DNA of 64,000 nucleotides from Tubulanus polymorphus (Eukaryota > Nemertea > Palaeonemertea > Tubulaniformes > Tubulanidae). The translations under genes were made by a program, and so were the position numbers. Position 1 is the first letter of the stretch. The number at the start of each line of letters is the position of its first letter. Where the stretch lies: NCBI RefSeq assembly GCF_964204645.1, contig NC_134028.1, forward strand, positions 18,636,153 to 18,700,152, written 5' to 3'. Below, piece after piece: positions 41,102 through 52,944 of the stretch. The notes under the pieces were generated by a model. The model was not told where the DNA came from. It worked only from the letters and a program-made list of their open reading frames with translations, and made no database searches.

Positions 41102-44076
41102 ATGGATAGAAAATTTGTTATAGTATCAACTGAATGGTTAGCTGATCGTTTGGCTGGAAAGAAAGACAAGGATATCAACTTTCGCGTACTTGATGCTACG
41201 TGGCATTTACCATCCCTCACTAAACGAAAACCAAGAGAGGATTTTTATAAAGATCATATTCCTGGAGCATTGTTTTTCGACATAGACGAATGTCGCAAGC
41301 CGCATCCGGATTTGGAACATTTATTACCCAGCGCCGAACAATTCGCTGAATACGTCGGTAAAAAGCTAGGCATTGGGAATGAAGACCACGTTGTAATCTA
41401 CGACAACAATCCGAATATAGGAATATTTTCAGCGCCTCGAGTTTGGTGGCTGTTTAAAGTATTTGGCCATGATAAGGTATCAGTACTTAGCGGTGGATTT
41501 GAAAAATGGAATAATGAAGAAGTTCGCGAAGTGACCGATGAATTGATCAAAGTTGTGCCTTTCGACTACCAAGCCACTCTCCATCCAGAAATGGTGAAAA
41601 CTTTTAAAGATGTTGAGAACAATTTGGAAACTAAAGAGTTTCAATTGTTAGATGCGCGGCCGGCTGGCCGATTCAATGGCACTGCGCCAGAACCACGCCC
41701 GGGTAAGAGATGCAAGGGCCTTGTTATAGATGAATGACCCATCGACGTCCATTGTTAATTAAAGCACCGCTTTAGAGTGATTTAGGTTTTTTCTAGACGG
41801 ATTAACAATTTTGGATTCTTACGTATTCATACATGTAGTAGGCTAATTAATGTTTCTCATTTTGCAGATACGAAACCTGGCCATATCCCTGGTGCTGTAA
41901 ATATCCCATTTACCAAGATCGTTGATCAGAATACAAAACTCTTGAAAACGCCAGCTTCGCTGAATGCGATGCTCAATTATCACAAAGTAGAACAAGACAG
42001 GCCTATGGTTGTTATGTGTGGCTCGGGTAGGTACGCGTATATCTGTGCGGTACGGTATGCATGACGTTTGAGGGTCTAGAAATAATATCATTCCTTCCCG
42101 GATATAAATATCACCGCTGTTCAAACTCAGAGACTGCACAAACTTTGTGTAGAAAATGCATTGCTATGATAGGGAGGAGAATTTACTAGCTGCTTTAGCT
42201 GCTTTTAAAGCCCAGATATACTCAACATCGCGTCAAATACAATGTTTTGTCGAGCATTTTATGTTGAGTTGACGAGAAAATTCGATGTTTAGTTTTGACG
42301 TGCGAAAAATGAAAGTTTGACGGGAAACATATGAAATTTTGAGGGTAAATTCAACGTTTCATTTGAAAGTGTATCCATGCCATACTACAGTCGACCCCGT
42401 CGGTATATCGGGGGTTGACTGTGTTTATTCATAGAAAATGAAAATATATGGTATTTATCACATTTAGAAGTTTCGTGAAATACGAATTTGATTCAAAGTC
42501 AAAATTCTGTGAAGGAAATGAGACGTCGAGCTGTCCGCATATTGGGTAAACATATTGAACAAGTTATGTAGCAGCTTAACAATTTTAGATTAAGAGTTTG
42601 CTTCATTACGTAACGTGTACGCATAACTTCTTATACTACGTACGTAACAAACTGTTCGAATGTGTAACTCGGAGTACGCATAAGTCGGAACAAGACGCTC
42701 CCATGTTGCCCTACCTATGCCTTACTCTACCGTATCATTTAAAGGGATTTGAAGCTTGATTTGCGCGCGGGAAATGATGTTTTTCTAATTTGTCTGATTG
42801 TTAGATTATCGCCGTGTTATACCTAACTATAATAATATAATATGACAATTTTGATTTGTTTGCGGTTCGGTATTTATAATTTTGTCCCTGCCGTTCTCAT
42901 TTCCCCCACTATTCTACCCGCCTCTGGTGGAGTTTGACGTCGTAATAAAAATTCCATTTTATCTCAAATCCAAACGTCTTACAATTCTGAATGAAATAGT
43001 GTCATTGACTTTCATCCTGCATCATTTTTTTCACATATACATAATGTTGATACATTCAACCAGGGAAGCGTAATTCCCCGATTCAACCCACTATCCACGC
43101 ACCCAAATGACGGGTAAGCATCTGCGTAGTTTACGATCAGATAAACATCTAGGTAAACATCAGGTTTAGATCAGACTTTAGTATAATGATGCCCCTAACG
43201 ACAACTAACAACAACCATCCACGATTGCTAGGGTCTGATTGCGCCCGCTGGAACTAACGCCAGTACAAACCCTCGCCGCAAACCCTTGGTCTACTACAAC
43301 GTCCACGATTTCTTGGGTCCGCTCAAGAAATCTTGGGCGATGTAATAGACGGGTCTGTCTAAAGAAAATACCTCTAACCGCCCTTTGGTTTTTTCGTTTC
43401 GGCTGAAATATAGAATCCAGTCGGTATTTTTGCTGATATCGAAGATTACTTTTAAGTCGGTTCGAGCGCCAAAATATACAATTGACAACTACATCATTTT
43501 AAGCAAGGACAGATGGATAGCGGGCTCCTTAATTAGTACACGCAGTATTACGGAGCGCCACGCTCTGGACTGGTTGAAGTCCTGAAATGAATCATTTAGG
43601 TTGCATCTAAAACTCTAAAATCAAAATCGGAACGAAAGAGCCAAAGGGCGGTTAGAGGTATGTTCTTTAGACTGTCTACCGTAATAGACCCATGAAGGGT
43701 TAGTGGCAAGGTTTTGTATTGGTGTGAGCTCCAGCGGGCGGCAATCAAACCCTGGCAAGCGAGGATGACAACGACAAGTTAAATGCGAAGTGGCTGTACA
43801 TAGATTTGAAAATGCAAATTGGAGCACAGAAATAGAGTGGGACTAAGTTATTTGTTATGAGGACTAAGTTATTTTTTCTATGATTGAAGCTTTATTGTAT
43901 ATATCAGATTTTCTCAGATAATCTATCGCTATATCTACACTGCAGGTGTGACGTCATGTTGTTTATTGATGGCCGCGTATGTGAGCGGAAGAGACGATAT
44001 AGCGCTATATGATGGCTCATGGACCGAATGGTATAAAACGGCTAAATGGAACCAAATGATGCTAAGGCGCCCATAG
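41102..44076 (+). CDS. MPST: 3-mercaptopyruvate sulfurtransferase / rhodanese (3 exons, 296 aa)
   Basis: Coding exons 41102-41702, 41868-42026 and 43946-44076 join in frame (both introns phase 1, GT...AG, donors GTAAGA and GTAGGT, acceptors TTGCAG and CTGCAG). The enzyme moves sulfane sulfur from 3-mercaptopyruvate to acceptors in cytosol or mitochondria. Two rhodanese domains are present: the N-terminal non-catalytic one (RVLDATWHLP, HIPGALFFDIDECR, VVIYDNN, APRVWWLF) and the C-terminal one with substrate-type LDARPAGRF, GHIPGAVNIPF and the active-site loop CGSGVT, with Cys at about residue 251. The final exon holds LYDGSWTEWYKTA and ends in a stop after 296 residues, close to animal MPST length. 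An in-frame Met at 41048 would add 18 residues. MPST rather than TST is preferred because of CGSG. Confidence 0.93.
43350..43675. mobile_element. MITE/foldback element in MPST intron 2
   Basis: About 48-bp inverted ends sharing ACCTCTAACCGCCCTTTGG and a following TTTCGTTTCGG-type stretch. A related partial copy lies at 50233-50360. Confidence 0.7.
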
Positions 44077-46887
44077 ATACATATCACAATTTATTTGATG
44101 CTGGTGCGGATCCAGGTGAATTCTATTAACGGTTCGATACACAGATCTATTTCTACGCGACGACATAATGAATAACGGTATCTTCGTAACTCTATGGCCA
44201 CATTTTGACGATCAGTCATCAGTTGTATCTATTTGATACCACAAAACTATGTGTGGTTGTAAATCGACTTAAGATAACATTTTATCGCTGTGTATCGATT
44301 ATTGAATTATTTCACAGGGTATTTTCCAGACCCTGCATCCGCTTCTCATGCGTCAAATGAAATAATTATCTTATCTTTATATCATGATATATTACTGAAG
44401 ACGATATTTATGTTATGAACTGATTTTGACTCGAGAATTAACTCTCGTAGTTAGCGTTAGCCGATCATTGCACGTGAATTGTTGCATCATGCATTTTATT
44501 TGATTTTGCATTTGCATTAAATTCATTCGGGTCGTTTTATTAGCTTCCGATGAAAATGTATATGCTTTTTTATATAGTTCTACGTAATTTTTGCCAAAAA
44601 AATTCTCAATTTCTAATTTTATGTAAACCCCTTGAATTTCAACTGATCACTTCCTTTCTTCATTAGTAAGAACACTCCAAAACATATTTTGGAAATCAAC
44701 CAAACCACATTTTTGGCGTCATCCCGTTGTAGCCATCGTGCATTGATGTGTCAAAATGAAGAAAAGATTTGCGAAATGAATTTTCTAAAAGCAGTTTTTG
44801 GTGAATTTCTTGAATAGTATAGAAAAGCTCAATAGAAGAAAAACCTGACTTCGCGTACTCGAATAAGTTGATGTCCGTTCACAACCTGAATATCAGCGCA
44901 TATATGCAGTACATTAAGTCAACAGCGAAACATATGATATGAATATACTATAGCACAGCATATGCAATAACCTGTCATGTAGGGAGATTGTTATGCATCA
45001 GAAATACGTATCAACTTCTTATCATTGACACCGTCGATCCTAAATCAGGGTAAAGCCTACCTCTGCAAGAAGTGCCCTGAAATGAACAGCAAATTTCCAA
45101 ACTGGCTAAAATTCTCAATAAAGTAAAGATGGATGTGCCAATATAACAAACATTCATTATCATATCTATGTGAATAATGCGTTTCATTGTATTTTTGCAT
45201 GATGGCTACTATCGTGTATATTCGGTCATATGCCCGATGGTTACTGGTGGTGTATTATTTTGCCAATCAATTATTGCAAACAAATCCAATTGTGTCAGTA
45301 TGTGTTCTAGAGGCTATTTTCTTTACAAGTGTACTGCAGTATTGACCCCGTTCAAATCGAATATTTTTGTGTAGGTGTGGGCTTCGGCGAGAGGCATGCT
45401 GAAAACCCTGCAAACGTGATTCATTTCTGAAATGAACTGGCATATCTCTAATATAAACATTTTTTTCCGATACATAGTCAAAGATATGGTCATAAGATAT
45501 TTCGTAACTCTTATTTTCTATTCAATGAATGTTTTAATGCGTTTCTGATGATGAATTAGAATATTGTGCCGTGATTGTACACTAATCATCAATTCAAATC
45601 AATTCAATTGTCGGTATATTCCAATACTTATCAACTCTATTGATCCTGATTATGATATCATTTGTATTATATTATCTATTGTCGACAATAAACAATCTCT
45701 ATTTATGTTATTTTTTTTGACGTGAACGATGGTTAGAGTTAATCTTAGCTATTGGCTAATTTTTTTTGCACCATGCCATTAATTGTGTGTACGGTTAAGT
45801 TCATGTGAGCAATAAAGGCAGATGCTAATCGTAACACGTAGCATAAACACGATCTTCCATCTCCGTTCCTTCTACTTGGTCATCCTAAAGTCCGGGGCAC
45901 ACTGGGTAATTTCTTGGCGGTTTTTGTCTATGAGCAGCCATCCGGCCAATCAGCGCTTCGTCTAAATGTTTCATGCTTGGATAAGATGGCAGTGTATCGT
46001 CAAAATTTCCAAGTTTAACCTCTAATCGTGTAATTTCGGCTTTTTTAAACAAGGCGGTGATACACTGGTGATATATTTGTCGTATATTTTCTTTTTCGCG
46101 ATATTTCCAAGGTCGTTAAGTCGGAAATACAGTACAGCAGTCTTACAAAAAGATATAAAGATATTACAGAAAGATATAAATTTTTGACCATTAGGTTTGA
46201 GATTTTTGAGTTTGTCTAAAAGATCCATATTGTGCCGACTGTGAGAATCAGAAAAAGTACCCAAAGCCGGGGAGAGTACTTAAGCCAGATATTTGGAGAG
46301 CCGGCTTCCATGACATTTTCCCACATGAACGTTTTCCAATATGACATTATTTTCCCTCAAGGCCATATTCCCACATTTTCTTGGACATTTTCCCACAAAA
46401 ATGCTTTTCTTTATAATTCCTTTATTCATTTTAGACATTTATTTAATGGCTATATAGTTAAAAGGATTGAAAGTGAAATTAAGAATTAAATTTTGAATCT
46501 ATTGAGTAAATACATGTAGTCACTTCATTCATGTTCAATCTAAACAGATCAAAGAAGTCAATTATTTGCTTTGATCTACCAAACCTTTGTATCAAGCCTC
46601 ATGTTTTTCCTTTAATCACATGAGTGAAATTTGAGCTGAAGTCAGATTCCCAATTAGGCAATTTTGCTCTTAGAAATTAAAGTTATTATAGCGTAATTCG
46701 GATTCAATCAACGTTAACCATCTAATCACTCACTAATTAGTTGAAAATGAATGGGCTTTGATCAAAAAACAAAGTAATTTCATCACTAAACATTGTACAA
46801 TTTTTAATGTTTTTAGCAGATGATTTTGTCATTTTTAAGTCCTGCAATTCAACATTATTGCCTTTAAAGATTTAAAGATTTTTTTTC
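44077..46887. other. Intergenic region downstream of MPST
   Basis: No supported gene or tandem repeat. Several AATAAA words occur (for example near 45117 and 45811), none clearly tied to the MPST transcript. Confidence 0.3.
45893..46080 (-). CDS. Possible small exon, unidentified
   Basis: A minus-strand frame of about 60 codons ending at TAG (about 45893) reads ENIRQIYHQCITALFKKAE, then EVKLGNFDDTLPSYPSMKHL and a basic Pro-rich tail ending YPVCPGL. The composition is protein-like, but there is no start, clear splice acceptor or recognised family, so it may be chance. Confidence 0.2.
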
Positions 46888-48950
46888 GTTAGTTAATGTT
46901 GCTTCGTGGAAGTTCCAAATTGATGGTTCGTACATTGGCGGTACTCTTCGGAGGCTGACTATCCCGTTCGGGGATCTAACTGGTCTATGTGCGGCTATCC
47001 CCGCCACACAGACGCTTAAGTCATCACGTGAAGGATAAACCCATAACGTGAAGTATAATGTAGTAACGTGAAGGATAAACTCATAACCTGAAGGATAATG
47101 TCATGACGTGAAGGATCAACCTTAAATCTAACGTGAAGGATAAACCCATAACGTGAAGTATAATGTTGTAACGTGAAGGATCAACTCATAACGTGAAGTA
47201 TAATGTCATGACATGAAGGATCAACTCACGTCATCAAGAATAAACCTATTATGTCACCAGATGGCGTGCCGGTCGGAAATAGCCCGGCAACCAGTCTAAA
47301 ATAATTTAGGTTCAAATGCAAATTCATTTTATTCATCATACGATTCAAATTCAATTCAATTCAAAATAACTCTATACGATTAAGAAGCGTCGTAAGTTTT
47401 ACGGCGGACGAGTGGAGGTGAAAAAAAGTTTATCTCGAAAAGTTTTGTATAGTATGTTGCCGGGGGAGTCCGATTGGACTTCAGCATTACAACGGCATCA
47501 TTTAATAAAGTAATTAATGATTCTCTGTAAGTGTTGTTGGCCTACATATTTTGCGCGTAATTTTCCGCATCGGAAATAAAAATTACCTCCACTCCACCTT
47601 AGAAAAATTCGCATTTTAACCGAAATTATTTAAGACTGGTTGCCGGTCTATTTCCGACCGGCACGCCATCTGGTGACATAATAGGTTTATCCTTGATGAC
47701 GTGAGTTGATCCTTCACGTCATGACATTATACTTCACGTTATGAGTTGATCCTTCACGTTACAACATTATACTTCACGTTATGGGTTTATCCTTCACGTT
47801 ACTACATTATACATCACGTTATGGGTTTATCCTTCACGTCATGACTTTAGCGTCTGTCTGGCGGGGATGGCCGCCCATACTTGTCGCCAAGAGCCATTTA
47901 CGTAAGTTGAATTAGAATAGTCCAGAAGTTCAATTGCCTAATCAGGGACGTTTTCGAGGAGATACGCCAATCCAGCAGGTACATCATCTACAGGCAAAAA
48001 TGCTAAGCCATCAAGCATCCCCACAAATAATTGAAATTCGGCATTTTCTCAATAGTGTTGAGATAAACCAAGTGATTGTATTTTGCGCCATGTCGATTGC
48101 GTAAGATGAAAGAAACATCCTTTCACATTCACAAGGTTATCAAAAGCAACGTTAATGGCTTGCGGTACTGCTCTCTCGTAGTCCACCGTGATGGTTTCTG
48201 GTTCTAAATATAGATTTCGCTCCTGGCACTCATTCATTAGAATACGTAGCATATCTTCATAGGTCCCCTGATCTTTTTTCTCTAGTAAACAATAAGCAAC
48301 AGATATTGATGTACCACCAAATTGAATTCGAATTACATAAATTTGCTCGAAAAGTGAAGGGGCCAAACTAAAATTGCCATCCATAAACCATGACTTGGAT
48401 GAAGCTAGTTTTCGAAGTCCATCATCGCTAGAAAATATAATCATTCTTCTTCCTTGCTCTTCATTATCATGAAGGAGAAATCTCTCGGCAGCTTCTCCAG
48501 ATGTCGCAGCCCATTTTCCGTCTATTCTCAATTCTCGTAGTGAATCTGGCTCTTTAGGATAATTCTTTCTACGTTCACGGCGGATACTTTTCTTACAGGC
48601 TTCTTCATTTGCAAGACGGGCTTTTACATTGACATCGGTTATTTTTGATAAGACTTCAGTGAAAATGTGTACTGGTTTTTCTTAAACTTTCTTCAGCCAA
48701 TCTCTTCATTTCATTTCTAGATTTAGAAATATCTACAGTTGTCTGGTCTGCAATGTGATTATGCTCTCCAGTTTCTCTAGGATTCTTCATTCCAACGTCA
48801 GTAATAACACATCCCTTGAATTTCGTAGTTCTGCTTCTTATACAATTCCATCGAATCTGTCTTGCCCATACGACGGTCGCAATGCAGAAAAATGTGTTGA
48901 TGGTCACTTCTTAAATTTCTTGAAATTGATAATCGATGGGACTTGCAACT
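46888..48950 (-). pseudogene. FLYWCH zinc finger / MULE-type transposase-like gene, broken
   Basis: In minus-strand order there is a FLYWCH-type finger (RWNCIRSRTTKFKGC, GEHNHIADQ; 48656-48907), a one-base frameshift near 48672, then a linker. The MULE domain (48049-48531) includes SWFMDGNFSLAPSLFEQIYVI, VAYCLLEKKDQGTYEDML and the ITVDYERAVPQAI acidic motif. After an in-frame stop it continues with LFVGMLDGLAFLPVDDV, then NGSWRQVW at 47880. The foldback element splits it there. Coding resumes at 46989 with HRPVRSPNGI and PMYEPSIWNFHEATLTN, and ends near 46888, possibly at an intron. Such FLYWCH-MULE proteins are common Mutator-derived genes in animals. Non-functional. Confidence 0.8.
46986..47880. 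mobile_element. Foldback element with ~310-bp arms and internal minirepeats
   Basis: The arms (46986-47300 and about 47630-47880) are inverted copies. Outer ends are GGCTATCCCCGCCACACAGAC and inverted CTGTCTGGCGGGGATGGCC. Inside each arm lie 6-9 short units (ACGTGAAGGATAAACCCATA, ACGTGAAGTATAATGT), and the inner edges share GATGGCGTGCCGGTCGGAAA. The unique centre has no ORF. It sits inside the FLYWCH/MULE pseudogene. Confidence 0.85.
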
Positions 48951-49319
48951 AAAAAGAACCACAATTATTATACTCAGGTAAAAGATTAAATGCACATTTC
49001 TGGGAGGCAAATTTCGTCGTGTATATATTCAATGGCTCGTCTGTGTTCAACAAGTAAAGTACGATCACGTGTACTGCTTATACGACTTTTCAGCTTGTAA
49101 AGCAATATCTGCCAAAAATGTGCTCTCTGTCCTCAACTTAAAACTCAAAACATGTTTAAATGTAAATAATTCTGCATTTTCATTTCCGCCATATTTTCAT
49201 GTTATATGATTATTTTCCAACAATAGATCGTTTAAAATCAACAAAACAGAAAATAACTATTGAAAAGAAAAGAGGTTCTTGCAAAGTTGTGTAGGCCTAC
49301 CTTTTGGCTAGTCCAATAA
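48951..49319. other. Spacer, nothing recognised
   Basis: AT-rich, no frame or repeat identified between the FLYWCH/MULE and DDE transposase remnants. Confidence 0.3.
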
Positions 49320-49640
49320 AATTCTTTCAAGTGAATTCGCTGGGAGCCAATTACACGATCACGGATATTTTTTGGGATTCAACTGGCCCAATCAATCGGC
49401 ACAAGCAGATCTTGACAATTTAGGCCTCGACCACCCATGAGAGTATTACCAACGTCAGACATTTTAGAATCTTTTGATACAACTGGAAAAAGCTACAAAA
49501 TCTGCCGATAGTCGTCCTTCACTAACGTATGGAACAGCTCCACGTATAGTAATTCCGGTCATTGATTGCAGAGTGTTTTTGCTTTCGTAGGTGGATGAGA
49601 ATGTGGCAGATTGAGCAACTGCATTACTTAGTTTATTCAT
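49320..49640 (-). pseudogene. DDE_Tnp_4 (Harbinger/IS5-like) transposase fragment
   Basis: Minus-strand translation gives STYESKNTLQSMTGITIRGA, PYVSEGRLSADF, then after a frameshift GNTLMGGRGLNCQDLLVP and IPKNIRDRVI...RIHL. This matches the order of the DDE_Tnp_4 domain (TFKALVGI-type strand, VS...GS.SD loop, MADRGF-like box, RIHVERA). The usual Asp of MADRGF is Gly here. Several stops are present; only the domain's second half remains. Confidence 0.6.
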
Positions 49641-50232
49641 GATATGTCCGTTGCATCAAGCACAACTACGTATAAGTTTCATTAACCACCTCAAATAAAG
49701 ATATTCCATTACATGCGCAAAGGTATAGAATGATCCACTGTCTAAATCTGTTTTGGAATGAATAAGATATGTGACTAAACTTAATATTTTGTTCACCTTT
49801 CTGATTTTTACAATAAGATTTCAAACTAAAGAATTCAGAAATTAAAACTACACTTCAAAATTATTTATCTATAATTACAACTCTCAGTTGCAGAATTGAA
49901 ATTTTATTGAATCAATCTTTTGGGATTATATCATGATATAGCAGTGGTTAAAATCGAGGGGGGGGGGTAATATTGCTGCCCAATAAGCTTAGGGGGTACC
50001 TCAAAATTTCTATAGTAACTTCAATTAGAAGAATTCAATCAACTCGCGGAAGGGGGGATGGAGGCCTCCCGCGCATTCAAACTAATTAAACAGTTTAAAA
50101 CTAATTAGACAGTTATTCTAATTGGCGGAACTATTGAAAGTTTGAGATGCTCCCTCATGGTTTGGATCTATGGCCTAGGCCCGTCATCCATCTGTCCTGG
50201 CTGATAAAATATTTGTAGTTGTCAATTTTACA
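49641..50232. other. Spacer with a G10 run
   Basis: No gene recognised. A run of about ten G lies near 49960. Confidence 0.3.
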
Positions 50233-50360
50233 TGGAATCGGACCGCCTTTACAGTAATCTTCGATATCAGATTAAACCCGGACTGGATTCTATATTGCAC
50301 CCGAAACGAAAAAAAATTAAAGAGCAGTAAGAGGTATGCTATTTAGACAGACTCTCAAAG
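50233..50360 (-). repeat. Partial copy of the MPST-intron MITE
   Basis: On the minus strand it matches 43360-43450 (ATAGAATCCAGTC, GATATCGAAGATTAC, TACCTCT). Confidence 0.6.
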
Positions 50361-50385
50361 GCAGACAAGGTTCCCTTAATAGAGT

Positions 50386-51405
50386 TCGTTTCAAAATTCA
50401 ATGAAAGGCTCTATAATGCTTGGCAATGTGCCCGTAAGCATTTGGAAAATACTCAGAAGAAAATGAAAACTAAATTTGATATCGAATCAAACAAGAGGAC
50501 TTCAAAGTCCAGAGGTTCGAAGAAGCAAAGTCTGATGTATAAATTATAAATTTAAAAGAAAGGCAAATTATGGAAAAGAAATTAATATTCCATTAGAGAC
50601 GGTTGCTTTAAAAAAATTCAATTTGTTTTCCGTTTGCATTGCGCACGTGGAAATGTCATTGTTTACATCTGACGTCATCGATAAAATGAGGCGCGCAGCT
50701 GAGCCTGCCTGTCAATCAACATAATTGGTTTACACTAGAAATGCGCTTACTTGAAATCTATAGTATATCAATCTGGAATTTTCGGCAAAATATCCGATGC
50801 TAAATACCTTACTTTAAAGGTTTATTTGTTGTAAATCGGATCACAAATATTTCTAATATTTTGTTCATAACTTTTGAAGTGGAGGCCGGTGTCGGCATCA
50901 ACGTGTGTAAGGCTGCACTGTACGTACGGTACTGGCGCTTAAACAGGCTCAGCATTAATGGTGTATTTATGCGCGAGTAGATGTAATGAGTTGTTTTAAC
51001 CGCTAAATCGGCGTTCATCACGCATGATTTAAAAAAATGATATTATTCAGAGTATTTAAGTATATTTATCATGATAATTATAATATTCATAAGACAAGCG
51101 AATTACGTCTGTGAACCTATTTCATTGAGGCGTATCACGCAATCTGAAAAAAAAATCTTCCGATCCTGTCACGTGACTTCATGGCTGCACTTGCCGATAG
51201 CTTAAGTTCTCATTCTTCGAACCAAAAACCCGAATATTTAGTCCAGGAGACAAAGTATTAGTATTATTTCCCATTTAAGGCAACGTGTTGAAGTCCAATA
51301 TTCATTGGCCATATGTAATTGCAGAACAATTCAATGATGTAAATTATATCATTTCTACTCCAGATAGGAGCAAAGATACAGTTATGCCATGCAAATATGT
51401 TTAAA
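50386..51405 (+). pseudogene. Ty3/Gypsy integrase C-terminus, split by an insertion
   Basis: 50386-50545 encodes EFVSKFNERLYNAWQCARKH and KMKTKFDIESNKRT, the helix before the integrase GPY/F domain. 51215-51405 resumes with FSPGDKVLVLFPI, then WPYVIAEQFNDVNYIISTPDR and a CKYV end, the GPY/F module itself. About 670 bp of unrelated DNA (50546-51214) separates them. Stops are present. No LTR found. Confidence 0.6.
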
Positions 51406-52544
51406 CGCTATTTTGAAAGAGAATCGCAAGACGGTAGTGATTTGCTGGTTTCTCGATTACAAAATGATGCGATTTGTACTAATGGGAAGTCTTCTTAAAA
51501 TGGCGTGACGGATATAGCGAACCGTTTGAAAACAGTAATTTTTGTGAAGACTATAGGGAAGTCAATTTCCGTTACTAGAAGCGATTCATAACCAATGTCA
51601 CTGTGATGACTCTACAGGACGGTTGACAGATGACACCTTACACACCAGTTAGGTGATGACTGCACAGGACTGTTGACAGGTAGACACCCTCAGTAAGGTG
51701 ATGTTGACGATAGGCCCCTCACGCCAGTTAGGTTCCTTGTGAACGCGTATGCTGCTCATCTTGCACTCTGTTTCGAGGACATCTTTCACCTAATTATTCC
51801 CAAAAATCGATTAATATAATTTTAATATATCATTTTATCATATACCAGCAGGAGACTCGACTTCGACAGGCTGGTTGATGTTGAAACATACACAGCAGTA
51901 GAGACATAACGGTATACAGCAGCGTCACATCTCTATACATGTATAATTAAATGATATATTCATGTTCCTTGACAGAGAAACAGTCTCTCAACTGCCAATG
52001 GTATAGTTCACTAATTCCTGAATATATTTCTCATAGTAACCCTTAACTCTAAACCCAACCCCAACTCTTAACCTAAACATTCACAATTCAAACTTTTCTA
52101 AAAACCTTCTAAATTGTATCGCAAAAATTAAAAAGTTACAGCCAATGACACAAAATTATCAATTTTTTTGATACGCCTTCCTAAAAGTGACATATCTTTT
52201 TTAAACTGTAACTGTATTAGATTGTTGCAGCCGAGAAAAATGAAATCAGAAAAAAGAAATTGTCACCTTTCTAACGATTCGTAAGTTTAAATTTTGTGTC
52301 AAAAGAGGGATGGACGACAATCGCGCTAGAGGTTTTAGATTAGAAAATGTTAGAATCTGTCCAACAATGCGGGATCTCTGGGGCCACTTCAAAATGGCGC
52401 CTGAAAACTTGAAACTTCCCTATTCGTGTGAAAAAGAGCATGTATATATGTGAACTACTGCGTTTTTGCCGTGATCGGTCCAGCCTGGGTCTATGAAATA
52501 TCCTCACTGTTAGTTGTAGATCACCGGATAGTTCACGTTTCCCC
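51406..52544. other. Spacer with an imperfect ~60-bp tandem repeat
   Basis: Units with GGTGATGACT(C/G)(T/C)ACAGGAC and GTTGACAG lie at about 51603-51720. No gene recognised. Confidence 0.35.
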
Positions 52545-52912
52545 CCGAGTTTAGAGCCCGCGTTTCGCCAGTCCTAGCGGACTTTGGCGTCCACTTTTCG
52601 ACCGTCGCCCGTCTGCCCGTTCGTCCGTATATGGAATCCAGTTATTTTGGGAAGTTTTAAAGATGTTTCAATCTAATGGGTTGATATTTGGTGTATACAT
52701 GTATTTACCTTAGACACATATTGAACTGGCCTGGTCAGATCAAGATGACCGACAGGCAGCGATTGTTGTTCCCACAAATCAGCACTTTTTACACATTTTT
52801 GAAATTTTCGAGGGAAGTTTTGGTCACCAGGGGGCGTAAAATATTTAAATCATAGATTGTTGAGCATCTGAAACCACTTCTCAAGTGGGCATGGTGTCCT
52901 TGAACCCCTAGT
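52545..52912 (-). repeat. Pearl-like dispersed repeat R4, partial, inverted
   Basis: Minus-strand match to the ends of R1-R3: CACCATGCCCACTTGAGAAG at the right and the GAAAAGTGGACGC/CCGCTAGGACT end at the left. Most of the tandem core is missing. Confidence 0.72.
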
Positions 52913-52944
52913 TATCAAGAAAATTACCTAACGCGATGACGATT

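Noticed and set aside
41843..42139. 98-codon minus-strand frame
   Set aside because: Antisense to sulfurtransferase exon 2.
45177..45440. Alternative last exon of the sulfurtransferase near 45376
   Set aside because: The exon at 43946-44076 carries the expected LYDGSWTEW motif, joins in phase and has its own stop.
47030..47225. Regular short repeats resembling a CRISPR array
   Set aside because: Eukaryotic context, variable spacing, and mirrored in the opposite arm; they are minirepeats of a foldback element.
50809..51021. 70-codon minus-strand frame
   Set aside because: Lies in the unrelated insertion within the Gypsy remnant; no protein-like pattern.
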